A DNA stretch of 64,000 nt from Pigmentiphaga daeguensis (GTDB taxonomy: Bacteria > Pseudomonadota > Gammaproteobacteria > Burkholderiales > Burkholderiaceae_B): positions 1 through 64,000 of the forward strand of contig NZ_BAAAEN010000021.1 in assembly GCF_039523035.1 (NCBI RefSeq). The letters are read 5' to 3'. The position numbers were made by a program, and so were the translations under genes. Below, in pieces: positions 24,406 to 32,716 of the stretch. Numbering within the stretch: position 1 is the stretch's first letter; every line of letters starts with the position of its first letter. The notes beneath the pieces are model-generated. The model did no database searches. It was not told the origin of the DNA and was given only the letters and a program-made list of their open reading frames with translations.

Positions 24406-25671
24406 TCAGTAGCCCATGAGCTTTTGATAGCCGGTCCAGAAACGCCGGATCAGGTTTTCGGTAATGACGGTGTCGGTCTGGTCGGGCGCCGACCGGGCCA
24501 TCGCGATGTATGAGTGCTTGTCGCCATCGCGCACCGTTCCCTGCTGCACCAGCTCGGTGGCCTCGGTGTCCTCCATCGAGATGTAGCCCGCCGGCCCCAC
24601 CAGGTTGGCCTGCAGGATGCGCAGCTCATGCAGCTCGGGGGTATCGTCCTCGTAGCCGAAGAAATGGAAGATCAGTTCAAAATGGTCCGGCCCCTTGGGC
24701 AGCAGTTGCCGTGCCACCAGGGTGTTATGGATCTGCTGGATGACCAGTTGGGGGAAGATCGGCTGGATCTGGTTGGTCGTCATCTCGTCGTATTCCTGGA
24801 TCTGGCCGAGCAGTTCCGGATCCTCGAGGGCGAAGCCGCCGTCCATGGAGCGGATGTTCTGGGCTGCATACGCCGCCGCCGTGTCCGATCCGTCTTCAGG
24901 CTTGGTGACGGTGATGATGCTGTGCAGGCCGTGCTTGCTGTCCGGGATCGAGCGAGCCTTCATTCCCACCCGGAAAATGTTGAAGGTAGTATGGAACAAG
25001 TGCAGCAGGCTGGCGTGGTAGGGATCCTTGACGTTCTCCAGATACAGCTTCCAGTTCGAGTTCGAGTACTGGCGGGTACATCCCAGGAACGCGATGGGTT
25101 TGTGGAAGATGCGGTCGATCCACGGGCGCATTTCATCGCCCAGGTATTCCGGCAGCGGCGGCGTCTCGTCGCTGAAAGTCGCGAACATCAGGCCCCGGTA
25201 GCTGTCGACTCGCAGCTTGCGCAGCCCATGTTCGGCGGGCTTGAAATCGGGCGGCATGCCCACCATGCCCTTCTGGCCGCGGCGGAACGGCACGCCCAGC
25301 AGGTCGCCGTTGGCCGCGAAACTCCATTGGTGATAGACACAGGCATGCGAGTCGGCATTACCTTTCTTTTCGCGCACGACCATCGCGCCGCGGTGGGCGC
25401 ACTGGTTCACCCAACAGGCCAGCCCCTCGGCCGTGCGCGTCACCACCACCGGCGTATCGCCGACAAAGGTGCTCTTGAAGTCGTTGACGTTGGGGATCTC
25501 GCATTCGAGCCCCAGGAAATTCCACGTGGGGCCGCGGTAGATACGCTCCTGCTCGCGTTCGTAGACTTCCTGCGAGCTGAAGACACTATAGGGGACCTGC
25601 GAACCGTCGGCTTGGGGAAAGACGACGCGGCGCTCGGCCTTCGCTTCGGAATGGTGGGCAAGTGTGGTCAT
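24406..25671 (-). CDS. Ring-hydroxylating dioxygenase alpha subunit (anthranilate/salicylate type)
   Basis: A 421-residue catalytic subunit. The Rieske ligands are C91, H93, C111 and H114 (NQCAHRGAM, ACVYHQWSF). The mononuclear iron site has D215, H218 and H223 in ENVKDPYHASLLHLFH, the usual D-x2-H-x4-H pattern. The surrounding sequence NWKLYLENVKDPYHAS and the following TTFNIFRVGMKARSI resemble AndAc-type anthranilate 1,2-dioxygenase and related salicylate hydroxylases, as I recall those families. It is the first gene of a nine-gene minus-strand operon and lies just downstream of an AraC regulator, as andR lies near and genes. The exact substrate is unproven. Confidence 0.9.
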   Translation of the reverse strand: MTTLAHHSEAKAERRVVFPQADGSQVPYSVFSSQEVYEREQERIYRGPTWNFLGLECEIPNVNDFKSTFVGDTPVVVTRTAEGLACWVNQCAHRGAMVVREKKGNADSHACVYHQWSFAANGDLLGVPFRRGQKGMVGMPPDFKPAEHGLRKLRVDSYRGLMFATFSDETPPLPEYLGDEMRPWIDRIFHKPIAFLGCTRQYSNSNWKLYLENVKDPYHASLLHLFHTTFNIFRVGMKARSIPDSKHGLHSIITVTKPEDGSDTAAAYAAQNIRSMDGGFALEDPELLGQIQEYDEMTTNQIQPIFPQLVIQQIHNTLVARQLLPKGPDHFELIFHFFGYEDDTPELHELRILQANLVGPAGYISMEDTEATELVQQGTVRDGDKHSYIAMARSAPDQTDTVITENLIRRFWTGYQKLMGY

Positions 25672-25759
25672 GATGATCTCTCTGACTCGATCCTGAAATC
25701 AAGTCTATGGAGACCGGAAAAGCGTGGCTATCCGCTATGTGCAAGACAGGTTCGGAACC

Positions 25760-26800
25760 TTATCCGATTCCCGCAATCGTGCCGGCGGACAACCGCTGCA
25801 CCGCAGCGGAGACCGACGCAGCGGTCTGATTGGGCAGTTCTCCGAAGCGCTCGCGATAATAGGCGGCGAAGCGGCCGAGATGCCCAAAGCCGTGCTCCAG
25901 AGCCGCGCTCGTCACGTTCACGCCCGGCTTGCTGAGCAAATGGGCGCGGACCGCATCGAGGCGCCGGTTGCGCAGCAGTTCCATCGGCGTACAACCCCGG
26001 TAGCGGCGGCACAGAAGATTGAGGGTGCGCACGCTGACGCCGATCACGCGGGCCAGGTCGAATGTCGAGACGGGAGCGCACAGCTTGGTGTGGATATAGG
26101 CATCGAGTGCCTCCATCCGCCTGACCGACTCCGGCGACGACAACGCCTCCGGTTCGGGATGCCGCATCTGCGACGGCGCGCCCCCCTGAGGACAGGACAA
26201 AAGGAACAGCGCGACATTGCGCTCGAAATGCTGCAGCCAGGCCTGCGCGACCTCGTTGCCCGGCGCGCGGTCGGCGCTGGTCAGCAGCGACTGCACCAGC
26301 AGGTCCCATTGGGCCACGGCGGCCTCCGGCAACAGGAGGACCGGCTCCAGGCCCGCCGCGCCGCCTTGTCCATGCCGCACTTCCTCCAACAAAGCCTTGG
26401 GCACCTTGATGATTAATTGCTCTGCGCCCTTCTGCCACCGCATGCGTATGTTCTTCCTTGGTGCGATCAAGGCGCTGCGTCCCGGCCCGACGCACACTTT
26501 CCGCCCATCGGCCTCGACTTCCATCACGCCGCGCAAGGACATATGGACCAAGGAAAAATCCTGGAATACGGCGGGCATGACCTCCACTTCGGCGCCGTAG
26601 CGCAAGGCCATGATTTGCAGGTCGTTGACGCCGGCCTTGAACAAGGCCGTATCGGCCGGCCCCCGGCTCCAGCGCAGGTCGTGGTCGGACAGCGCGCTGG
26701 CGACCTGGTGATGCGATTCTGCCTGCGTATCCGAGCGGAAGACGCAGCGGCGATACAGGCGGGAAAGGTCCAAAGGACGGCTAGGCGTCGAAGCGTTCAT
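25760..26800 (-). CDS. AraC/XylS-family transcriptional regulator
   Basis: A 346-residue regulator. The frame is open to 26860; ATG at 26800 (MNASTPSRPLDLSRLY), preceded by GCGAGATTGCC, is preferred. The C-terminal DNA-binding domain contains STFDLARVIGVSVRTLNLLC and GCTPMELLRNRRLDAVRAHL, then VNVTSAALEHGFGHLGRFAA, ending YRERFGELPNQT. The N-terminal half is an AraC-binding-like domain (SRGPADTALFKAG). It is 88 bases upstream of, and in the same direction as, the oxygenase operon, so it is the likely activator, parallel to AndR in anthranilate dioxygenase systems. Confidence 0.9.
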   Translation of the reverse strand: MNASTPSRPLDLSRLYRRCVFRSDTQAESHHQVASALSDHDLRWSRGPADTALFKAGVNDLQIMALRYGAEVEVMPAVFQDFSLVHMSLRGVMEVEADGRKVCVGPGRSALIAPRKNIRMRWQKGAEQLIIKVPKALLEEVRHGQGGAAGLEPVLLLPEAAVAQWDLLVQSLLTSADRAPGNEVAQAWLQHFERNVALFLLSCPQGGAPSQMRHPEPEALSSPESVRRMEALDAYIHTKLCAPVSTFDLARVIGVSVRTLNLLCRRYRGCTPMELLRNRRLDAVRAHLLSKPGVNVTSAALEHGFGHLGRFAAYYRERFGELPNQTAASVSAAVQRLSAGTIAGIG

Positions 26801-26896
26801 GGCAATCTCGCGCCGGCCCGCGAGTGCCGGCACCACGGAAAACATTACCGTGGAAGGCAAGAAACGTACCAGAGGCCAGGTGCCGCCTGCCAGAGA

Positions 26897-28282
26897 TCAG
26901 GCCACGGCGCCCCACAAGTCGTGATCGTCGGACTGTGTGATGCGCACGGAAATGATGTCCCCGACCTTGTAGCGTTTCCAGGGCTTGTCGACCGGCGCCA
27001 CGTAGACCTTGCCGTCGATGTCGGGCGCATCGCCCATGGAACGGGCGACGCCGCCCTCGGGGCCCACCTCGTCGACGATGCACTTGATGACCTTGCCGAT
27101 CCGGCGCGCCAGGCGCTTGCGGGAAACGGCCTCCTGGACCTGCATGAAGCGGGCCTGGCGTTCCTGCCGGACTTCGTCGGGCACGGGATCGGGCAGCTCG
27201 TTGGCGGCCGCGCCCTCGACCGGTGAATAGGCGAAACAGCCCACGCGGTCCAGCTCGGCCTCGCGCAGGAAGTCCAGCATTTCCTCGAACTCGGCCTCGG
27301 TCTCGCCGGGGAAGCCGGCGATGAAGGTGCTGCGTATCGTCAGGTCCGGACAGACCGCGCGCCAGGCCCGGATGCGGTCGAGGTTGCGTTCGGACGAAGC
27401 CGGACGCTTCATCAGCTTCAGGATGCGCTGGCTGGCATGCTGGAACGGCACGTCCAGGTACGGCAGCACGCGACCGCCGTTCTCGTGGACTTCGTTCATC
27501 AGCGGCAGGACCTCGTCCACGTGCGGATAGGGATACACGTAGTGCAGGCGGATCCAGGCGCCCAGCCTGGACAGCTCGCGCACCAGTTCGGTCATGCGGG
27601 TGCGCACCGCCCGGCCGTCGACGAAGCCCGTGCGGTACTTCACGTCCACGCCGTAGGCGCTGGTGTCCTGCGAAATGACCAGGATTTCCTTGACGCCGGC
27701 CTTGACCAGGTTCTCGGCCTCGCGCATGACCTCGTGGATGGGCCGCGACACCAGGTCGCCGCGCATGGACGGGATGATGCAGAAGCTGCACCGGTGGTTG
27801 CAGCCCTCGGATATCTTCAGGTAGGCGTAGTGCTTGGGCGTCAGGCGCACGCCCTGCGGCGGCACCAGGTCGCTGAAGGGATCGTGGGGCTTGGGCAGGT
27901 GCAGGTGCACCGCCTGCATGACCTCGTGGGTGGCGTGCGGCCCGGTCACTGCCAGGACCTTGGGATGCATCTTCTGCACCACGCCTTCGCCATCGGCCTC
28001 CTTCTTGGCGCCCAGGCAGCCGGTCACGATGACCTTGCCGTTGGCCTGCAGGGCCTCGCCTATGGTGTCCAGGCTTTCCTTGACCGCGTCGTCGATGAAG
28101 CCACAGGTGTTGACGATGACCAGGTCCGCGTCCTCGTAGGTCTTGGACGTCTCGTAGCCTTCGGCACGCAGCTGGGTCAGGATCTGCTCGGAATCCGAGG
28201 CTGCCTTCGGACAGCCCAGGCTGGCGAAGGCCACGCGGGGAATGGCGGTGTTGGTCGGGGAATCGGACGAATGGATGGACAT
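26897..28282 (-). CDS. rimO: Ribosomal protein S12 methylthiotransferase RimO
   Basis: A 461-residue radical SAM enzyme that methylthiolates the conserved Asp of ribosomal protein S12. The N-terminal MTTase domain has three cluster cysteines (FASLGCPKAASD, VNTCGFIDDA, TGCLGAKKE). The radical SAM motif is SEGCNHRCSFCIIPSMRG, followed by QDTSAYGVD and the C-terminal TRAM domain. Length and motif order match RimO rather than MiaB. The ATG at 28282 (MSIHSSDS) is chosen; an ATG at 28291 is in frame. The neighbouring PHA genes are in the same orientation. Confidence 0.96.
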   Translation of the reverse strand: MSIHSSDSPTNTAIPRVAFASLGCPKAASDSEQILTQLRAEGYETSKTYEDADLVIVNTCGFIDDAVKESLDTIGEALQANGKVIVTGCLGAKKEADGEGVVQKMHPKVLAVTGPHATHEVMQAVHLHLPKPHDPFSDLVPPQGVRLTPKHYAYLKISEGCNHRCSFCIIPSMRGDLVSRPIHEVMREAENLVKAGVKEILVISQDTSAYGVDVKYRTGFVDGRAVRTRMTELVRELSRLGAWIRLHYVYPYPHVDEVLPLMNEVHENGGRVLPYLDVPFQHASQRILKLMKRPASSERNLDRIRAWRAVCPDLTIRSTFIAGFPGETEAEFEEMLDFLREAELDRVGCFAYSPVEGAAANELPDPVPDEVRQERQARFMQVQEAVSRKRLARRIGKVIKCIVDEVGPEGGVARSMGDAPDIDGKVYVAPVDKPWKRYKVGDIISVRITQSDDHDLWGAVA

Positions 28283-28364
28283 CGGGCGCACCGCGAGCGC
28301 GACTCGCGGCCGGAATTAGCGGAATGGGGGCATTTTACCGGGTTACTGCGCGCCCGCCCCCGCG

Positions 28365-28931
28365 CTACTTGCGCTCGTCGTCCTTGGACGCGGAGGTAAA
28401 GGGAAATGTGGTGAACATGGACCGGGTCTGGTTCTGCATCTGGTCCTGCATCTGCACGAACAGGTTCTTGCTCTGCTCGATGTAGTTGCTCATCATGCTC
28501 TGGATCATCGGCGTCTGGACGTTCATGAACTGCGCCCATGCCTCGGGGCCGAACTGGCCGCCGTACAGGCCCTTGGACTGCTCGCCCAGCTTGTTCTGGA
28601 TCTCCATGAAGGCCTGGATGTTCTTCTCCAGGTACGAACCCATGATGCCCTGCATGGCATGGCCGTAGAAACGGATGATCTGGGCCAGCATGGTGGACGT
28701 GAACATGGGCGCGCCGGCGGTTTCCTCTTCCAGGATGATCTGCAGCAGGATGCTGCGGGTCAGGTCCTCGCCGGACTTGGCATCGACGACCTCGAACGTC
28801 TCGTTGTCCAGCACGAGCTGCTTGACGTCGGCCAAGGTGATGTAGGTGCTGGTCTGCGTATCGTATAACCGGCGATTGGGATATTTTTTTATCAACCGCA
28901 ACGCGTTGCCGGCTCCGGCTTGCTGCGCCAT
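28365..28931 (-). CDS. phaR: Polyhydroxyalkanoate synthesis repressor PhaR
   Basis: A 188-residue DNA-binding regulator. The N-terminal PHB/PHA accumulation domain is recognisable: LIKKYPNRRLYDTQTSTYIT, ADVKQLVLDNETFEVVDAKS and LTRSILLQIILEEE. The C-terminal half is a Gln/Met-rich helical segment. In related bacteria PhaR senses polymer and represses phasin genes and its own gene. ATG at 28931 (MAQQAGAG) is preferred over 28943. It lies downstream of phaB in the same direction, with a strong hairpin between them. Confidence 0.94.
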   Translation of the reverse strand: MAQQAGAGNALRLIKKYPNRRLYDTQTSTYITLADVKQLVLDNETFEVVDAKSGEDLTRSILLQIILEEETAGAPMFTSTMLAQIIRFYGHAMQGIMGSYLEKNIQAFMEIQNKLGEQSKGLYGGQFGPEAWAQFMNVQTPMIQSMMSNYIEQSKNLFVQMQDQMQNQTRSMFTTFPFTSASKDDERK

Positions 28932-28962
28932 GCTTGCCCCCAACTTAGATTTGTATGAAACC

Positions 28963-28984
28963 GGTGCGGTCCGCCGACCGCACC
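28963..28984 (-). terminator. Perfect 9-bp hairpin between phaB and phaR
   Basis: GGTGCGGTC (28963-28971) and GACCGCACC (28976-28984) pair perfectly around a 4-base loop. On the minus strand it follows the phaB stop by 53 bases and is followed by GGTTTCATAC. It is a strong stem without a real U-tract: either a weak terminator/attenuator for phaB or an mRNA-end stabiliser ahead of phaR. Confidence 0.45.
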
Positions 28985-29037
28985 AGCCATCAAGTTTAGT
29001 CCAACCCGGCGTGGAACGCCTCGGGCCGGATCGGGGC

Positions 29038-29775
29038 TTACCCCATGTGCAGGCCGCCGTTCAGCGAGAAATCCGCGCCGGTGGCGAATCCCGCGTCGTC
29101 CGAAGCCAGCCAGGCCACGATGGAGCCGATCTCGTCCGGCGTGCCCAGGCGCTTCACCGGGATGGTGTCGACGATGCTCTGGAGCACGTCGGGGCGGATG
29201 GCACGCACCATGTCGGTACCGATGTAGCCGGGCGAAACCGTGTTGACCGTCACGCCCTTCGATGCGACTTCCTGCGCCAGCGCCATCGTGAAGCCGTGGA
29301 TGCCGGCCTTGGCGGTCGAGTAGTTGGTCTGGCCGAACTGCCCTTTCTGGCCGTTGACCGAACTGATGTTGATGATGCGCCCCCACTTGCGCTCGGTCAT
29401 GTCGCCGATGACCTGCTTGGTGACGTTGAACAGGCTGTTGAGGTTGGTGTCGATGACGGCGCGCCAGTCTTCCAGCGTCATCTTGCGGAAGAGGCCGTCG
29501 CGGGTGATGCCCGCGTTGTTGACCAGCACGTCGACCGGCCCGAACTCCTCTCGCACCTTGGCGAACGCGGCCACGGTCGATTCCCAGTCCGCCACGTTGC
29601 CCACGGAGGCGTGGAACGTATAACCGAGCGCCGATTGTTCGTTCAGCCACTGCTGAGAGTCGCGATTGGGCCCGCAGCCGGCGATGACGGTGAACCCGTC
29701 CTTGGCCAGCCGCTGGCAGATGACGGTGCCTATGCCGCCCATGCCGCCCGTCACGTACGCTATCTTTCCGCTCAT
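29038..29775 (-). CDS. phaB: Acetoacetyl-CoA reductase PhaB
   Basis: A 245-residue short-chain dehydrogenase reducing acetoacetyl-CoA to (R)-3-hydroxybutyryl-CoA with NADPH. The cofactor motif is YVTGGMGGIGTVICQRL. The catalytic Ser lies in NISSVNGQKGQFGQTNYSTA and the Tyr-Lys pair in NYSTAKAG. GFTMALAQEVASKGVTVNTV and SPGYIGTDMV are typical of PhaB. A good ribosome-binding site AAGGAGG precedes the ATG. It lies between phaC and phaR in the order phaC-phaB-phaR. Confidence 0.95.
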   Translation of the reverse strand: MSGKIAYVTGGMGGIGTVICQRLAKDGFTVIAGCGPNRDSQQWLNEQSALGYTFHASVGNVADWESTVAAFAKVREEFGPVDVLVNNAGITRDGLFRKMTLEDWRAVIDTNLNSLFNVTKQVIGDMTERKWGRIINISSVNGQKGQFGQTNYSTAKAGIHGFTMALAQEVASKGVTVNTVSPGYIGTDMVRAIRPDVLQSIVDTIPVKRLGTPDEIGSIVAWLASDDAGFATGADFSLNGGLHMG

Positions 29776-29792
29776 GATGCCTCCTTATGAAA

Positions 29793-29810
29793 CGGCGGAA
29801 CCCACCGCCG
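29793..29810 (-). promoter_or_regulatory. Short hairpin in the phaC-phaB gap
   Basis: CGGCGG (29793-29798) and CCGCCG (29805-29810) pair with a 6-base loop. On the minus strand it is followed by TTTCAT and then by the phaB ribosome-binding site AAGGAGG. It could attenuate read-through from phaC or stabilise the phaC transcript. Confidence 0.3.
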
Positions 29811-29839
29811 CTTGACCCGCAGAATACGCATGTCTCTTG

Positions 29840-31552
29840 TCATGCCGCCCTGACCCGCACGTACTTGCCCGGCGCGGGTTCGATGACGGGATGGTCGGCG
29901 CTGCCCAGCGCGCCCGGCGCCTTGCCCTGGCGCCCTCCGTGCTCCTTGATCCAGGTTGCCCAGTCGTTCCACCAGCTGCCCGGCACTTCGCGCGCCTCGC
30001 CCATCCAGGCGGCGGCGTCGGCCGGCAGCTTGTCGTCCTCGCGCACCCAGTAGCTGCGCCGGTTGCGCGAAGCCGGATTGATGACCCCGGCGATATGGCC
30101 CGAGGCCCCCAGCACGAAACGCATCGGCCCGCGCAGGAGCGCGGTCGAGGCGTACGCCGAGGTCCAGGGCACGATGTGGTCCTCGCGAGAACCGTACACA
30201 TAGGCCGGCATGTCGAGGGAACTCAGGTCGAGCCCCACGCCGCACGCGCGCACCTTGCCGGGCACCCGCAGGTTGTTCTCGAGATAGGTATTGCGCAGGT
30301 ACCAGGCATAGAACGGTCCCGGCAGGTTGGTGCTGTCGGCGTTCCAGTACAGAAGGTCGAAGGCCGACGGCGCCTGCCCCTTCAGGTAGTTGTTGACGAC
30401 GTAGTTCCAGACCAGGTCGTTCGGACGCAGGAAGGCGAAGGTGGTCGCCAGTTCGCGCGCCGCCAGCACGCCGCCCGCGGCGAACTGCTGTTCGCGCAGC
30501 AGCACCTGGGCTTCGTCGATGAAGACGTCCAGCACGCCGGTGTCGGCGAAATCCAGCAGCGTCGTGAGCAGCGTGAGCGAGGCCACCGGATCCTGGCCGC
30601 GTGCCTTCGCCACCGCCAGCGCCGACGACAGCAGCGTGCCGCCCACGCAGAATCCCAGCGCGTTGACCTGCGGCTGCCGCGAGATGGACGAGACGACGCC
30701 GATCGCCTCGAGCACGCCTTCCTGCAGGTAGGCATCCCAGTCCGCATGCTGCACGCCATCCGCGTCGACGGCCAGCGGGTTGCGCCACGACACCATGAAG
30801 ACCTGCATGCCCTGTTCGAGCGCGAAACGCACGAAGGAATTGTGCGGCTGCAGGTCCAGGATGTAGAACTTGTTGATGCAGGGCGGCACGATCAGCAGCG
30901 GACGCGCGTAGGCCCGGGGCCCGAGAGGCTTGTACTGGATCAGTTGGAACAGCCGGTTCTCGAACACCACCGACCCCTCGGTGGTGGCAAGATTGCGCCC
31001 GACCTCGAACGACGATTCGTCCGTATGGGAAATGCGCCCCTTCTGCAGGTCCGACACCAGGTTGGCGATGCCCTGCTGCAGGCTTTCGCCGCCGGACTCG
31101 AGCAGGCGGCGCTGCGCGTCGGGGTTGAGCGCGAGGAAGTTCGAGGGCGACATGGCCTCGACCCATTGCATGGTGGCGAAGCGCAGCCGGTTCAGGACAT
31201 GTTCGGGCGCCTGGACGCTGTCGGCCATCTTGAGCATGGTGCGCGCGGACAGCAGGTAGGCATGCGCCAGGAATGCATGCCCGGGGCTGGCGCTCCAGGC
31301 TTCACCGGCGAAGCGCTGATCGGTCAGTGGTTCGAGTTCGCCCGCGCCGGCGGCCCGCCAGAGATCGGCCCATTCCTGCGCGAACTCCTGCTGGATCTCC
31401 AGCAGCTTCTCGGGGGCCATGGCGTGCCCGCCCGACAGGATGCGACTCGAAGGCGCCGACGACCCAGGCATGTCGGCCTTCTGATTCAACATCTGCTGCC
31501 ATGCTTCCAGCCACGCCAAGGGGTTCGTAGAATCCTGCCTGGACTGACTCAC
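29840..31552 (-). CDS. phaC: Class I polyhydroxyalkanoate synthase PhaC
   Basis: A 570-residue polymerase of (R)-3-hydroxyacyl-CoA. The lipase-like box NALGFCVGGTLLSSAL carries the catalytic Cys (GxCxG). The catalytic Asp follows in YGSREDHIVPW, and the His is in VLGASGHIAGVINP. FKNWDL is not needed for identification: length and the PPCINKFYILDL segment fit class I. The start codon is GTG at 31550-31552, with AAGGTGTT upstream. It is the first gene of the PHA cluster and diverges from a small membrane protein gene. Confidence 0.95.
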   Translation of the reverse strand: MSQSRQDSTNPLAWLEAWQQMLNQKADMPGSSAPSSRILSGGHAMAPEKLLEIQQEFAQEWADLWRAAGAGELEPLTDQRFAGEAWSASPGHAFLAHAYLLSARTMLKMADSVQAPEHVLNRLRFATMQWVEAMSPSNFLALNPDAQRRLLESGGESLQQGIANLVSDLQKGRISHTDESSFEVGRNLATTEGSVVFENRLFQLIQYKPLGPRAYARPLLIVPPCINKFYILDLQPHNSFVRFALEQGMQVFMVSWRNPLAVDADGVQHADWDAYLQEGVLEAIGVVSSISRQPQVNALGFCVGGTLLSSALAVAKARGQDPVASLTLLTTLLDFADTGVLDVFIDEAQVLLREQQFAAGGVLAARELATTFAFLRPNDLVWNYVVNNYLKGQAPSAFDLLYWNADSTNLPGPFYAWYLRNTYLENNLRVPGKVRACGVGLDLSSLDMPAYVYGSREDHIVPWTSAYASTALLRGPMRFVLGASGHIAGVINPASRNRRSYWVREDDKLPADAAAWMGEAREVPGSWWNDWATWIKEHGGRQGKAPGALGSADHPVIEPAPGKYVRVRAA

Positions 31553-31696
31553 TAGAACACCTTGCTGATTCGATTACGCTAGATGCCATAGTGCATAGCG
31601 CGCCTGCGGCTGTCAAATCGCGCAAGACCCGCGCCAATGCCTGCGCGGCGCGCCGGTCGGACCGGCGTTTCACTCATATTTCATCTTCGCCGACCC

Positions 31697-31921
31697 ATGC
31701 ATTTTTCCTTCCTCGTCGCCATCGGCTGGCTTTACGTGACACTGCTGATGTCCCTGGCACAGCCCACGGTTCTGGCGGGTATCGCGACCCTGCTTTTCTA
31801 CGGATTGCTGCCGGTCGCGATCCTGCTGTACATCTTCACCGCGCCCATGCGCAAGCGGCTGCGCCGTGCGCGCGAAGCGGCGCGCGACACCCCGGAAAAC
31901 CCTGATCAAGAGAAACCCTGA
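31697..31921 (+). CDS. Small two-helix membrane protein
   Basis: A 74-residue protein: MHFSFLVAIGWLYVTLLMSL forms a first membrane helix, VLAGIATLLFYGLLPVAILL a second, and the tail is basic then acidic (MRKRLRRAREAARDTPENP). I do not recognise a named family. Coding is supported by the long hydrophobic pattern and the position divergent from phaC, though no strong ribosome-binding site is visible. The ATG at 31697 is chosen because the upstream extension is arginine-rich and lacks hydrophobic character. Confidence 0.65.
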   Translation: MHFSFLVAIGWLYVTLLMSLAQPTVLAGIATLLFYGLLPVAILLYIFTAPMRKRLRRAREAARDTPENPDQEKP

Positions 31922-31928
31922 TGGCGCC

Positions 31929-31945
31929 GGCGACCAAGCGTCGCC
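31929..31945. terminator. Short hairpin between convergent genes
   Basis: GGCGAC and GTCGCC pair around a 5-base loop, just after the small membrane protein stop (31921) and before the pgeF stop (31961). No T-run follows in either direction. Confidence 0.3.
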
Positions 31946-31960
31946 CCGAGCGCCTGGCGG

Positions 31961-32716
31961 TCACGGAACGAGCCAGGCCAGCGTCGCGAAGCGTCCGGTG
32001 ACGCCCTCCTTGCGGTAGGAGTAGAAGCGGTCGTTGCCGGCCACCGTGCAGAGATTGCTGCGCACGACCGTGGCCACGCCCGCGGCGCGCAGCCGCTGCT
32101 CGGCCAGGGCCGGCAGGTCGGCCAGCCACTTGGGGGCGCCCGCCGCGTCGTGGCCGCCGGTCGGGACGAAGGCGCCCGCAGGCGGTTCGGCCGCGCGCGC
32201 GAAAGCCGCCCGCACCTCGTCTCCGACCTCGAAGGCCAGGGGACCGATGGCCGGCCCTATCCACGCCCTCAGGCCTGCGTCCGGCGGCACGCCCATCGCC
32301 GCGACGGCATTCTCGAGCACGCCGCCCGCCAGTCCGCGCCAGCCGGCATGGGCCACAGCCAGGACGCCGGCCTCGGGCGCCGCGATCACGACAGGCAGGC
32401 AGTCGGCCGTCATGATGGCCAGCACCCGGCCCGGGACGCGCGTGACGGCGGCATCGGCCGGCGCGGGATCCGCTTCGTGGTCGGCGTCGGCCACCCGCGT
32501 GCCATGGACCTGGTCCAGCCACAGCGGATCGGACGGCAACAACGCGCGCAGGCGCGCGCGGTTTGCGGCCACCGCCCCGGGGGCGTCGCCCACGTGCGCG
32601 CCCAGGTTGAACGAAGCATACGGCGCCGCGCTGACGCCGCCGGCACGGGTGGTGGCGAAGATGCGCAGCCCGGGCCAGTCCGGGCCTTCCTGCACGAACG
32701 GCTGGGCGGCGGTCAT
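31961..32716 (-). CDS. pgeF: Peptidoglycan editing factor PgeF (laccase-domain protein)
   Basis: A 251-residue YfiH-family protein, known as a polyphenol oxidase-like, copper-binding fold and in E. coli as an editing enzyme that removes mis-incorporated L-Ser from peptidoglycan precursors. Motifs are FATTRAGGVSAAPYASFNLG, WLDQVHGTRV, IMTADCLPVVI and AVAHAGWRGLAGGVLENAV, carrying the conserved His and Cys metal ligands. The ATG at 32716 overlaps the rluD stop by four bases, a common betaproteobacterial arrangement. Confidence 0.93.
   Translation of the reverse strand: MTAAQPFVQEGPDWPGLRIFATTRAGGVSAAPYASFNLGAHVGDAPGAVAANRARLRALLPSDPLWLDQVHGTRVADADHEADPAPADAAVTRVPGRVLAIMTADCLPVVIAAPEAGVLAVAHAGWRGLAGGVLENAVAAMGVPPDAGLRAWIGPAIGPLAFEVGDEVRAAFARAAEPPAGAFVPTGGHDAAGAPKWLADLPALAEQRLRAAGVATVVRSNLCTVAGNDRFYSYRKEGVTGRFATLAWLVP

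Noticed and set aside
31587..31616. TTGACA (minus strand) as a phaC promoter -35
   Set aside because: The -35 hexamer is perfect, but no -10 at 16-18 bp scores better than three of six matches, so it is not listed as a feature.
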